Below are positions 20,701 to 29,955 of a stretch of DNA of 64,000 bases, piece after piece. Position numbers and translations under genes: made by a program. The DNA is from an uncultured Desulfobacteraceae bacterium (GTDB lineage Bacteria > Desulfobacterota > Desulfobacteria > Desulfobacterales > Desulfatirhabdiaceae): positions 20,497 through 84,496 of the forward strand of contig CAJBLH010000182.1 in assembly GCA_903953895.1 (NCBI GenBank), in the 5' to 3' direction. The notes beneath the pieces were generated by a model. That model was not told where the DNA came from. It did no database searches and saw nothing but the letters and a program-made list of their open reading frames with translations. Each line of letters starts with the position of its first letter. Position 1 is the stretch's first letter.

Positions 20701-21178
20701 ATCTGCCGCCGGATCGAATGGGTTTTGATCCATCCGGCGATATTGCCGGACAGGCTTCCAAGCAGCGTCCGCACAGGGTGCAGCGGTCCGGATCGATAAA
20801 TGCCGCCGGGCTGTCGATGTGGGCGCGAAACCCCTGGGATGTGTGTTTCAGCGAGCGGATACTTCCAGGAAACACGCAGCGTATGCGCGGATTACGCAGA
20901 ATGCGCAGCAGCCCGGGACGGGATGCATAGTTCAGGGGAACGCCGGAACTCAGGCGCCAGGCATCGCAGGACAGTTTCTGATTCAAATCCGGGTCTGAAT
21001 CTACCAGAGTCACCGGAATGCCGATTTCTCCCAATTTATTGGTTGCAGCAATTCCTGCAGGTGTTGCGCCAATAACCAGAACCCGGTACAGACGATCTTT
21101 AGGGCTTTTCATCCACGGTTCCTTTCTTGCCTTCCGCTTTTTTCCGGCGCCCTTTGAGCGTGGCCAGACCGAAATCAT
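17762..21178 (-). CDS. Large HdrA-like/GltD-like composite FAD-ferredoxin oxidoreductase
   Basis: HdrA-type N-terminal dinucleotide fold, GltD-like module ([29 protein letters not shown]...), HdrA-like C-terminus ([12 protein letters not shown]..) and terminal 2x[4Fe-4S] motifs. Confidence 0.75.
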   Translation of the reverse strand: [1138 protein letters not shown]

Positions 21179-21683
21179 AGCCTTTGTCGAATGCCGCCAG
21201 GTTCAAGGCTTCCGTTCCCCGGGGAACAGAGCCTGAAACCGTGCTTCGGGCGGCATCCAGCGAGACGGCCTGGGTAATGGCCGTAAAGAAACCCACCATG
21301 ACGATGTTGGCCATCATCTTGCGGCCCATTTCTTCGGCCATGCGCGTTGCCGGAATGGCAAAGCAGCGGTCTGCGGGGATATCTCCGGGATTTACCAGGT
21401 TCTGATCGACAATCAGAATGCTGGTTTCCTTGATCATGGCCGCGTACTTGTCGTATCCGCCCTGAGACATGCACACCAGAATGTCGGGCCGGCGCACATA
21501 CGGAAAATGAATGAACTTGTCGGAAATGATCACCTGGGCGCTGCAGTAGCCACCCCGCGCCTCGGGCCCATAGGACTGGGTCAACGTGCTTTCCTTGTGA
21601 TCGATAAGGCTTGCGGCTTTTCCCACAATCTGCCCGGCCAGTACGATGCCCTGGCCGCCGAAACCCGTGATGAGGATTTCCAT
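21099..21683 (-). CDS. korC: 2-oxoacid:ferredoxin oxidoreductase gamma subunit
   Basis: MEILITGFGGQGIVLAGQIVGKAASL...STLTQSYGPEARGGYCSAQVIISD; start chosen at internal Met of the longer ORF. Confidence 0.87.
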   Translation of the reverse strand: MEILITGFGGQGIVLAGQIVGKAASLIDHKESTLTQSYGPEARGGYCSAQVIISDKFIHFPYVRRPDILVCMSQGGYDKYAAMIKETSILIVDQNLVNPGDIPADRCFAIPATRMAEEMGRKMMANIVMVGFFTAITQAVSLDAARSTVSGSVPRGTEALNLAAFDKGYDFGLATLKGRRKKAEGKKGTVDEKP

Positions 21684-21736
21684 CTTGTCGCCGGCATGCG
21701 ATTTTGAAGTCATAAATATCCCGAAATTTGAAATCC

Positions 21737-22582
21737 TTAAGCAAAATGCGGACGGCATGTCCTGTCATAATTGTCTGAAAATGTCGGACGGTCATGATCG
21801 ACGAATTTTCCCAGCGTAATGCTGTTTCCAAAGTCCATGACCGCATCCATGGGATGCGCACCGTTCTTGATGACTGTGCGTTCCTGATATATTTTGAGCG
21901 TATCCAGCGACCGTTCCTTGTTCTTCCGTCCATACCCCGTCGGGCAGGGCGCCAACACCTCGATAAAGGAAAAACCCCGCCGGTTCAACGCCTCTTCGAT
22001 GGATTTGGTCAGATCCCGTGTGTGCAGGATGGTCCACCTGGCCACGTAGGTAGCGCCCGATGCAAAGGCCAGCAGGGGAAGGCTGAACGGCGGGTCCGGA
22101 TTTCCCAGGGGAGTGGTGGTGGTTTTGGCCAGGCAGGGCGTGGTGGCGGCCGCCTGCCCACCGGTCATGCCGTAGATCAGGTTGTTGACACAGATCACCG
22201 TGATATCCATGTTGCGCCTGGCGGCATGGATGAAGTGGTTCCCGCCGATTGCAAATAGATCGCCATCCCCGCTGAACACCACCACATTGAGCTCTGGATT
22301 GGCCAGTTTCATGCCGGAGGCAAAGGGAATGGCCCGGCCGTGCGTGGTATGATAGGAATCCAGCCGGGTATAGCCGGCCCCGCGGCCCGAACATCCGATG
22401 CCGGACACCATGACCGTTTTATCCAGATTGATGCCGCTGGCCTGCATGGCCACCATGCAGGCGGAAAACGCCGTGCCGATTCCGCATCCCGGGCACCAGA
22501 TATGGGGAATGCGGTCTGTTCGCAGCATCGCATCCAGCGGATGATCGGACCGGATTTTATTTTTCTCCATTTCCACTCCCAT
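21737..22582 (-). CDS. korB: 2-oxoacid:ferredoxin oxidoreductase beta subunit (TPP-binding)
   Basis: HIWCPGCGIGTAFSACMVAM; GDGDLFAIGGNHFIHAARRN; NNLIYGMTGGQ. Confidence 0.9.
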   Translation of the reverse strand: MGVEMEKNKIRSDHPLDAMLRTDRIPHIWCPGCGIGTAFSACMVAMQASGINLDKTVMVSGIGCSGRGAGYTRLDSYHTTHGRAIPFASGMKLANPELNVVVFSGDGDLFAIGGNHFIHAARRNMDITVICVNNLIYGMTGGQAAATTPCLAKTTTTPLGNPDPPFSLPLLAFASGATYVARWTILHTRDLTKSIEEALNRRGFSFIEVLAPCPTGYGRKNKERSLDTLKIYQERTVIKNGAHPMDAVMDFGNSITLGKFVDHDRPTFSDNYDRTCRPHFA

Positions 22583-22614
22583 TTACACCTTGAACAGCTT
22601 CCCGGCACATAATC

Positions 22615-23760
22615 CTAAAATGCCGTTTTAAGGGTGTCTACGATCTGCTCCGGCGTAATGACCGCTCCCCCCGGATGGCCGACCAGAACAGCCGGAACCC
22701 GGGAGCCGGCACATCTTTGAACTTCCAGGTGAATCTGGCCCAGGTTGATCTCGACTGTCACAAAGCCACGCACTTTTTCCGCCAGCTTCTGAATCTGCTG
22801 TTCCGGAAAAGGCCATACAGTGATCAGTCGAAACAGTCCGGCCTTGATCCCCTGAGCCCTGGCCTCATCCACTGCCGCCAGACTGCTGCGGGCTGAAATG
22901 CCATAAGACACGATGACGATTTCGGCATCTTCGAGCCGGTAGCTTTCCGTCCGGATGATATCATCGAGGTTGTTGCGGATCTTTTGTGTCAACCGGTGCA
23001 TCATCTCGATCTGTGTCTCGACATTCATGCCGGGATAACCGCGTTCATCGTGTGTCAGGCCCGTCACATGAATGCCATAACCATCTCCGGCAATGGCCAT
23101 CGGCGCCACACCGTTTGGCCCCGGCTGAAACGCCTTGAAACGGTCTTTTCTACCTTTTGGCGCCGGTCGATGCCGCAGTTTGATGGCGCCGGCCTCCGGA
23201 ATGACCACCCGTTCGCTCAGGTGCCCCGTGACCTCATCGGTCATGACCAGTACCGGAATCCGGTAGGTTTCACTGAGATTAAAAGCCGTGATCGTCGTAT
23301 AGAAAAGCTCCTGAGGTGACGCCGGCGCCAGGGCGATGATTTCATAATGGCCGTGCGACCCCCATCTGGCCTGCATCATGTCTCCCTGGGCGCCGAGTGT
23401 GGGCAAACCCGTAGAAGGCCCGGCCCGCTGAACATTGACCACCACGCACGGAGTCTCGGTACAGATGCCAAGCCCCAGATTCTCCATGATCAGGCTGAAG
23501 CCCGGGCCGGATGTGGCGGTCATGCTCTTGACCCCGGCGCAGGAAGCCCCCAGAATCGAGGCCATGGCGGCGATTTCATCTTCCATCTGCACAAAGGTGC
23601 CGCATACATCGGGAAGGCGGGATGCCATGTGTTCGGCAATCTCTGTAGCCGGTGTAATGGGATACCCCCCGAAAAAAAGGCACCCCGCTGCCAGCGCACC
23701 CTCTGCGCAGGCCACATCGCCCGTCATAAAATGTTCACCGGTTAAGACTGCTGGTTTCAT
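22615..23760 (-). CDS. korA: 2-oxoacid:ferredoxin oxidoreductase alpha subunit
   Basis: GCLFFGGYPITPATEIAEHMA; EDEIAAMASILGASCAGVKSMTATSGPGFSLM-type motif. Confidence 0.9.
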   Translation of the reverse strand: MKPAVLTGEHFMTGDVACAEGALAAGCLFFGGYPITPATEIAEHMASRLPDVCGTFVQMEDEIAAMASILGASCAGVKSMTATSGPGFSLIMENLGLGICTETPCVVVNVQRAGPSTGLPTLGAQGDMMQARWGSHGHYEIIALAPASPQELFYTTITAFNLSETYRIPVLVMTDEVTGHLSERVVIPEAGAIKLRHRPAPKGRKDRFKAFQPGPNGVAPMAIAGDGYGIHVTGLTHDERGYPGMNVETQIEMMHRLTQKIRNNLDDIIRTESYRLEDAEIVIVSYGISARSSLAAVDEARAQGIKAGLFRLITVWPFPEQQIQKLAEKVRGFVTVEINLGQIHLEVQRCAGSRVPAVLVGHPGGAVITPEQIVDTLKTAF

Positions 23761-23890
23761 AACTCAACTTTTTTGATGGTATTCATTTTCCATTTATTAT
23801 TGGATGCAAAGACAATGGAAACGCGAAATAGTCGCCCGATTTTCATAAAATTATCTTTGCGATCTTTGCGCCTTTGCGGTGAATTTCAAC

Positions 23891-24154
23891 TCAATCACCC
23901 GGAATTTCCAGTGAATAAATGGCAAAGTCCGGACAGATCGTTTCACAGTAATGGCAGTTCACACAGTCATCCGGCTTTTTGACAAGGGGGGGATGATAGC
24001 CTTTGACATTGTATCTGGGCGACAGCTCCAGCACATTGCGGGGACAGAAGGCAATGCAATAACCGCAGCCCTTGCATCTTTCCTCGACAATCACCACCAT
24101 GCCGCGGGAAACTGCAATGTCATTCGAATCCAGAGGCACTCGCCAATATTTCAT
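23891..24154 (-). CDS. korD: 2-oxoacid:ferredoxin oxidoreductase delta (2[4Fe-4S]) subunit
   Basis: CKGCGYCIAFCPRNVLELS and CVNCHYCETICPDFAIYSLE. Confidence 0.85.
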   Translation of the reverse strand: MKYWRVPLDSNDIAVSRGMVVIVEERCKGCGYCIAFCPRNVLELSPRYNVKGYHPPLVKKPDDCVNCHYCETICPDFAIYSLEIPGD

Positions 24155-24403
24155 ATACGCCCTTCAAGATGAATATGGATTGCTCTGCAGATTAACCATG
24201 GGATCAAATCCTCTGAATGGTCTTCGAAACAAAATTGAACAAAAAGTTTTTGTATAATAAGCAATCGATCGAGCATGTCAAGAACATTTTGCTCTTGAAT
24301 CTGGAATTATCGGAGTTAGGGTGATAATTTTAGGAGGGGTATGAGAGATTCTATCCATGTTTTGATCAGAGTATCTTCGGCTTTATTTTTTTAGTGAGTT
24401 TAG

Positions 24404-26503
24404 TTATGCACTAAGACGGCACTGGATGCATACTTTTCCGCCATTCCGGTCGGTTCGGACGGGCCCCTGGCAGAAGCGGCAATTTTCCAGAGGCTTGCCT
24501 TTTGAATCTGAATCATAGGACACCTTGCAGGCGATATCCGCGGAGGCGGCGCATTTCACATAGTATTTGCCTTGCCAGTCCCGCAGATGCAAATTCGATC
24601 CGCATCTGGAGCAGGTTCCCACCACCGGGCCGAACATGCGCCGGTTGCCCTGGGGGGCATGCTGTTTGATCTGAGCCACCAGTTCCGTCACGAAAGTCCG
24701 GATACCGTTCATGAACTCATCCCGCTGGACTTCGCCCCTGCGCATGCGCTCCAGACCCGCTTCCCACTCACCGGTCATCTTCGGAGATATCAGGTTTTCC
24801 GCCCGGATGGACTGGATCAGTTCGATCCCCTTTGATGTCGGTTGCAGAATGTTTCGGGTGCGCTCGACATAACCGCGTTTCAGCAGGGTTTCGATAATAT
24901 TGGCGCGGGTGGCGGGCGTGCCCAGGCCACAGTCCTTCATGGCACCTTTCTGTTCTTCATCGGTCAGTTCCTTTCCGGCGCTCTGCATGGCGCCCAGCAA
25001 ATCCCCTTCGGTCAGGCTTTTGGGAGGTGATGTCTTTCCCGCTCGGCAAACAAGTTCCGTTGTATCGACATCTTCTGCTTTGACTACGACAGGAAGCCCG
25101 AAGTCTTCATCCGCTTCAGTACCTTGCATATCTGCCTTTTCTTTTTTAGGCCGGCTGTGGGGCGGATCAACGGCAGAGTACCCCAGATCCTGCACAACGG
25201 TTCCCGTGGTCTTGAAGCTTTCTTTTCCGATCCTGGTGATGATGGTCGTTTTACCTTCGATGCGATCGGGGAAGAACGCGGCCAGGAAGCGGCGTGCGAT
25301 CAGATCGTAGAGCTTCAGCCGATCTCCCTGAAGATTTGTTGCGGGGTTCTCTGTGGGTACCAGCGCCGAGTGATCTTCAACCTCATTATCGTTTACAAAA
25401 CGGTTGCTCAGCACCACAGGCCAGCGTTTTCGAAGGTCGGCCACAAAGGGTTGCAGCTCCGCAATCTGGCCCTGGGCGATGGCCTTGATCCAGGTTGCTG
25501 CTTTTTGGGCGTCTGCTTGCGTCAAGTATCTGGAATTCGTACGCGGATAGCTGATGAGCTTGGCTTCATAGAGTTCCTGAGCCACTTCCAGCGTGTGTTC
25601 CGCCGTGAATCCGAAACGCTTGTTCGATTCTTTTTGGAGGTTGGTGAGGTCATAAAGCAGCTCCGGTTTTTTCTTTTCCGTTCTGGATGTGACGGAAGCA
25701 ACCTTGCCGGGAAGCCCTGCCAGCGAATTCGCCAGCGCTTTTGCATCATCTTCCTGGTCGAACCGGTCCTGATCTTTCCCCTCAATTTTTTGGAACCATC
25801 TGCCCTTGTAACTTCCAGCCTCCGCCTGAAACTTCGCTATCAACGTCCAGAAGTTTTTGGGCACAAAGTTCCTGATTTCCAGTTCGCGATTAACAAGCAG
25901 GGCCAGAGTGGGTGTCTGTACGCGGCCGATGGAATAAACGCCCTGTCCGCCGGCGCGTTGCATGACCAGTGTTTGCGCCCGCGTACAGTTGATGCCGACC
26001 AACCAGTCCGATTCCTGCCGACTGCGTGCGGCATCCCGCAGGCCGTGGTATGCGTCGCCCGGTTTCATCCTGGCATAAGCTTCGCGGATGGCGTTATCCG
26101 TCAGACTTGATGTCCAGAACCTTTTCACGGGTTTGGTGCATCCCGACAAACGGTAAACCAGATCAAAGATGAGCTCACCTTCACGACCGGCGTCCGTTGC
26201 GTTCACAACATCCACCACATCGTCACGCGTGATGAGTTTTGCCACGACTTCGTATTGATCCCGGGTGGCGACGATGGGGGCGTAACGGAAAGGTTCGGGG
26301 AAAAACGGCACCGTATCCAGCTTCCAAGATTTGAGTCCTGGATCATATCCTTCGGGATCTATGGCTGTCACCAGGTGGCCCACACACCACGTGACGATGA
26401 CATCTTTGCCCTGAATGAAACTGCGCCCTTTTCCCAGAATGCCCAGAGCTGAAGCAATGGCGCGGCCCATGCTGGGTTTTTCACTGATGATGATACGGGT
26501 CAT
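24404..26503 (-). CDS. topB: DNA topoisomerase III
   Basis: IIISEKPSMGRAIASALG; NATDAGREGELIFDLVY; YPRTNSRYL active site; C-terminal Cys clusters. Confidence 0.93.
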   Translation of the reverse strand: MTRIIISEKPSMGRAIASALGILGKGRSFIQGKDVIVTWCVGHLVTAIDPEGYDPGLKSWKLDTVPFFPEPFRYAPIVATRDQYEVVAKLITRDDVVDVVNATDAGREGELIFDLVYRLSGCTKPVKRFWTSSLTDNAIREAYARMKPGDAYHGLRDAARSRQESDWLVGINCTRAQTLVMQRAGGQGVYSIGRVQTPTLALLVNRELEIRNFVPKNFWTLIAKFQAEAGSYKGRWFQKIEGKDQDRFDQEDDAKALANSLAGLPGKVASVTSRTEKKKPELLYDLTNLQKESNKRFGFTAEHTLEVAQELYEAKLISYPRTNSRYLTQADAQKAATWIKAIAQGQIAELQPFVADLRKRWPVVLSNRFVNDNEVEDHSALVPTENPATNLQGDRLKLYDLIARRFLAAFFPDRIEGKTTIITRIGKESFKTTGTVVQDLGYSAVDPPHSRPKKEKADMQGTEADEDFGLPVVVKAEDVDTTELVCRAGKTSPPKSLTEGDLLGAMQSAGKELTDEEQKGAMKDCGLGTPATRANIIETLLKRGYVERTRNILQPTSKGIELIQSIRAENLISPKMTGEWEAGLERMRRGEVQRDEFMNGIRTFVTELVAQIKQHAPQGNRRMFGPVVGTCSRCGSNLHLRDWQGKYYVKCAASADIACKVSYDSDSKGKPLENCRFCQGPVRTDRNGGKVCIQCRLSA

Positions 26504-26670
26504 GCGTTTTTCATTTTAAATAAACAAAACCGCCAGATGCAGTCATTGAAATAGAATATTGCACATGTGTTTTCGGGCGCAAGCTCAAGAATTTGCAAAG
26601 AGAAAAGGGGCGCCGAAAAAGAACAGCCTGCAAATCGACCATCCTTTTCCGGGCGGTAGGTGCTGATAAA

Positions 26671-26880
26671 TCAGGTTTCGTATTTGAAAGAAAGTTTGAT
26701 GCGGACGCGGAAGGCGGTAACCTTGCCGTCTTCCACTTTCAGATCCTGCTGAACAATTTCGGCGATCCGTAATTCTCTCAGGCTTTTGGATGCGGTTTCA
26801 ACTGCTTTTTTGGCGGCATCTTCCCATGAGACTTCGCTACTTCCCACAAGTTCAATAATCTTGTACACACTCTCTGCCAT
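26671..26880 (-). CDS. Dodecin-family flavin-binding protein
   Basis: MAESVYKIIELVGSSEVSWEDAAKKAVETASKSLRELRIAEIVQQDLKVEDGKVTAFRVRIKLSFKYE; internal ATG at 26880 used. Confidence 0.92.
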   Translation of the reverse strand: MAESVYKIIELVGSSEVSWEDAAKKAVETASKSLRELRIAEIVQQDLKVEDGKVTAFRVRIKLSFKYET

Positions 26881-27099
26881 AAACGCCTCCTTTCGCTGTT
26901 GTAAGGTAATGAACACATGTTTTTCCATCCGATGATGACAAGGATATCTGAGCAAGGGCGGCAAAATCCGACCTCGGGATGGTGATTTCAGCAACGACTT
27001 CGACAAAAACATCAGAGAACGAGATTCATGAATTTATCTTGCATGAATCATTAATAGACCACGATAATCAAGTCAAGTGTTTTTATGAATGATTGATTT

Positions 27100-28353
27100 C
27101 TATGCCTTCACACGCCGGACCGCAGCCCCCAGTTTTTCGAATTTCTTTTCCATGGCTTCATAGCCTCTGTCCAGATGATAAACCCGGTTGACCTCCGTCT
27201 GTCCCTGCGCGACCAGACCCGCCAGAATAAGTGATGCACTGGCCCGAAGATCCGAGGCCATCACCGGCGCCCCGGAAAGATACGGCATGCCGCGGATTAC
27301 CGCCGAATTGCCGGAAATGGTGATGTCCGCGCCCATCCGCCTGAGTTCGCCGACATGCATGAACCGGTTTTCGAAAATCGTTTCCGAAATGATGCTCAGA
27401 CCCGATGCTACAGACATCAGCACCATGAACTGGGCCTGCATGTCGGTGGGGAACCCCGGATAGGGAAGGGTTTTGACATCGACGCTGGATATCGACTCCG
27501 GCCCTTCGACGCGGATGGATTTTCCACACACATGAACCCCTGCGCCCGCTAATCGCAGCTTATGAACCAGTGCCTCGAGGTGCTCGGGTTCACAGTTTTC
27601 AAGCGTAACATCTCCGCGGGTCAGTGCCGCCGCCACCATGAACGTTCCGGCTTCAATCCGGTCGGCAATGATGGACGTCGTTACCGGTGAAAGGGATTCA
27701 ACCCCTCTAATGGTGATCTCGGATGTTCCAGCACCCCGGATGTCCGCGCCCATCTGATTCAAGACATCAGCCAGGGCAGTCACTTCCGGCTCCCGGGCGG
27801 CGTTTCTGAGCGTGGTCACGCCATCGGCCAGTGCTGCGGCCATCATGATGTTTTCCGTTCCGGTAACTGTGACGATATCAAAATAGATATCCGCGCCGGT
27901 AAGTCTATCGGCCTCTGCCTCGACATACCCATGTTTGAGATCAATTTTTGCGCCCAGAGCGGTTAGTGCTTTCAAATGCAGATTGATGGGTCTGGCCCCG
28001 ATGGCGCATCCACCGGGAAGGGAGACACGGGCTTTTTTCAGCCGGGCGACCAGCGGGCCGAGTACGAGAATCGAGGCTCGCATTTTTCGCACCAGATCGT
28101 AAGGGGCTTCTGGATTGGTAAGATTTCCAGCATCGATGGTAACACGATTTTCTGCCGCCTCAACCGTGGCGCCATGGTTCTGCAGCAGAATACATGTGCT
28201 TTGAATATCCTTGAGATTCGGCACATTGGTATAGGTATTTTTCCCGTCTGTCAGCAGAGAAGACACCAGAATGGGCAACGCCGCATTTTTGGCGCCGCTG
28301 ATGACAACGTTTCCGGCAAGCCTGCGGCCGCCGTCGATAATGATTTTATCCAT
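27100..28353 (-). CDS. murA: UDP-N-acetylglucosamine 1-carboxyvinyltransferase
   Basis: [47 protein letters not shown]. Confidence 0.95.
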   Translation of the reverse strand: MDKIIIDGGRRLAGNVVISGAKNAALPILVSSLLTDGKNTYTNVPNLKDIQSTCILLQNHGATVEAAENRVTIDAGNLTNPEAPYDLVRKMRASILVLGPLVARLKKARVSLPGGCAIGARPINLHLKALTALGAKIDLKHGYVEAEADRLTGADIYFDIVTVTGTENIMMAAALADGVTTLRNAAREPEVTALADVLNQMGADIRGAGTSEITIRGVESLSPVTTSIIADRIEAGTFMVAAALTRGDVTLENCEPEHLEALVHKLRLAGAGVHVCGKSIRVEGPESISSVDVKTLPYPGFPTDMQAQFMVLMSVASGLSIISETIFENRFMHVGELRRMGADITISGNSAVIRGMPYLSGAPVMASDLRASASLILAGLVAQGQTEVNRVYHLDRGYEAMEKKFEKLGAAVRRVKA

Positions 28354-28392
28354 AACTCTCCAGCAAAATTCTGCAATAAGTTCAAGTCAAAA

Positions 28393-28434
28393 CAAAAGCG
28401 CTTTTCCACATCATGATATGGAAAAGCGCTTTTG
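28393..28434 (-). terminator. Strong inverted repeat, probable terminator of the qrc operon
   Basis: CAAAAGCGCTTTTCCA-N10-TGGAAAAGCGCTTTTG, perfect 16-bp stem followed on minus strand by a T-rich stretch. Confidence 0.7.
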
Positions 28435-28482
28435 AAAGCAAGAAATAGTCCGCGTGGGCAAAACGGCTCAACACCGTTTCAA

Positions 28483-28644
28483 TCAATGATGGCCGTGACC
28501 GTCCCCCCCTTTTGCCGTATCGATGGCCGCCTTGACAATACAGTAAGTCATGCCGATACCCAAAATGATCAAGGCATACCAGAGTCCGCCCATGAACACC
28601 ATATGAGACATATCCCAAATCCATTCAAAATTAAACGGAAACAT
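28483..28644 (-). CDS. 53-aa single-TM protein with His-rich C-terminus at the end of the qrc operon (below ORF-track cutoff)
   Basis: MFPFNFEWIWDMSHMVFMGGLWYALIILGIGMTYCIVKAAIDTAKGGDGHGHH; AAGGAGAA Shine-Dalgarno just upstream; follows qrcD by ~15 nt. Confidence 0.7.
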   Translation of the reverse strand: MFPFNFEWIWDMSHMVFMGGLWYALIILGIGMTYCIVKAAIDTAKGGDGHGHH

Positions 28645-28659
28645 TGTTTTTCTCCTTGT

Positions 28660-29898
28660 TTATTCAGCCGGATTCAGTTCCGCCTCTTGGGGAAAAATCG
28701 GCAGATACCGGTAAGAGATCATGATCAAGATGATGCCGTAAGCAACCGGCAGAATCGTGGTTGCGACTTCCTGCCAGCTTGGATAATACAGGGCCCATTG
28801 ATCGAATGGCATAACCGGAACGGCCATGACCTGAAGTACCATCACCCATCGGTTGACGCTGACGCCGATCACAGCCAATACAAAAGCGACGGTCCTGACA
28901 ACCGGACTTTTGCGGCCTTTGTCCGTGATCAGAATCGCCGCCGGAACAATTCCGCCCAGAATGATTTCCATAACCAGAATCCAGATGCCGTAAAACCCGT
29001 TGTTGCTGTAAAAATCGATCAGGTTGAATCCTTTGGATGGGGCGGTGACATTGGCCCAGTAAAGGGTGTCGATGATTTTTGCGATGATGTAGGTGGTCAT
29101 CATCCAGCCCGATATTTTGGCAAGCAGCTCCACCACATTGTCTTTGACCAGTTTCTTACCGGTAACCGCCTCGGTGATCCGGGTAACCAACAGGGTAAAA
29201 CAAGGCCCATAGGCAGCCGCCGACCAGGTGAACAGAAAAAACGTCCAGGGCCAGATAAAAAGCCCTTCCCGATACGCAAAAGGCCGGCCGAACAGGACAC
29301 CGGCCACCCCACCCAGAGATCCCTGATGAAAAAAAGACAAAAATGCGCCGGTTGCGGCAAACACCGCCATGGTACCGTGCATGTTGTGGCTGAGGTGATG
29401 GAAAAACGGCACTTTGTCGATCTGCCGGTTTTCCAGAATCAGCGGGATGTACTCGATGGTCAGCACCATGAAATAGCATGACAGACAAAACGCCACTTCC
29501 GTCAGCATGGAATGTACGTTGGCATGCCAGAAAATAAACCACCCGCGCAGCGGCTGCCCGATATCGATGGCCAGTATCAGAAGCGCCGAGCTGTAACAGA
29601 TAAAACCGATCAACACCGCATAGTTGATGATATGCTTCAGCTCGTCTTTTCCGATAAGGTATTTGAGAAATCCGGTAAAAAATGCGCCGCCACCCAGGGC
29701 GATAACCGCCAGATCCGCCCATATCCATAGGGCGAATCCGTAATTATCGTTCATGTTCGTCTGATTGAGGCCCTTGAACCAGCACAGCAGCATGGCATAA
29801 ACGCCCCATAACAGAACAGCGCCGACCACGGCCAGCGGTACCAGAAACTTGCCAAGAGAACAGCGCCTGACTCCGTTGGGTATTAACGCAGAATCCAT
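28660..29898 (-). CDS. qrcD: Menaquinone reductase integral membrane subunit QrcD (NrfD family)
   Basis: Polytopic NrfD-like protein in qrcABCD order with upstream neighbours. Confidence 0.83.
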   Translation of the reverse strand: MDSALIPNGVRRCSLGKFLVPLAVVGAVLLWGVYAMLLCWFKGLNQTNMNDNYGFALWIWADLAVIALGGGAFFTGFLKYLIGKDELKHIINYAVLIGFICYSSALLILAIDIGQPLRGWFIFWHANVHSMLTEVAFCLSCYFMVLTIEYIPLILENRQIDKVPFFHHLSHNMHGTMAVFAATGAFLSFFHQGSLGGVAGVLFGRPFAYREGLFIWPWTFFLFTWSAAAYGPCFTLLVTRITEAVTGKKLVKDNVVELLAKISGWMMTTYIIAKIIDTLYWANVTAPSKGFNLIDFYSNNGFYGIWILVMEIILGGIVPAAILITDKGRKSPVVRTVAFVLAVIGVSVNRWVMVLQVMAVPVMPFDQWALYYPSWQEVATTILPVAYGIILIMISYRYLPIFPQEAELNPAE

Positions 29899-29955
29899 AA
29901 CTTTCGCACCCCTTCATTGATCTGAAATGATTTCATTTATCCGGAAAATCCCGAC

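Noticed and set aside
19662-20728. Plus-strand ORFs of 173 and 323 aa opposite the HdrA/GltD composite
   Set aside because: Antisense shadow in a high-GC coding region.
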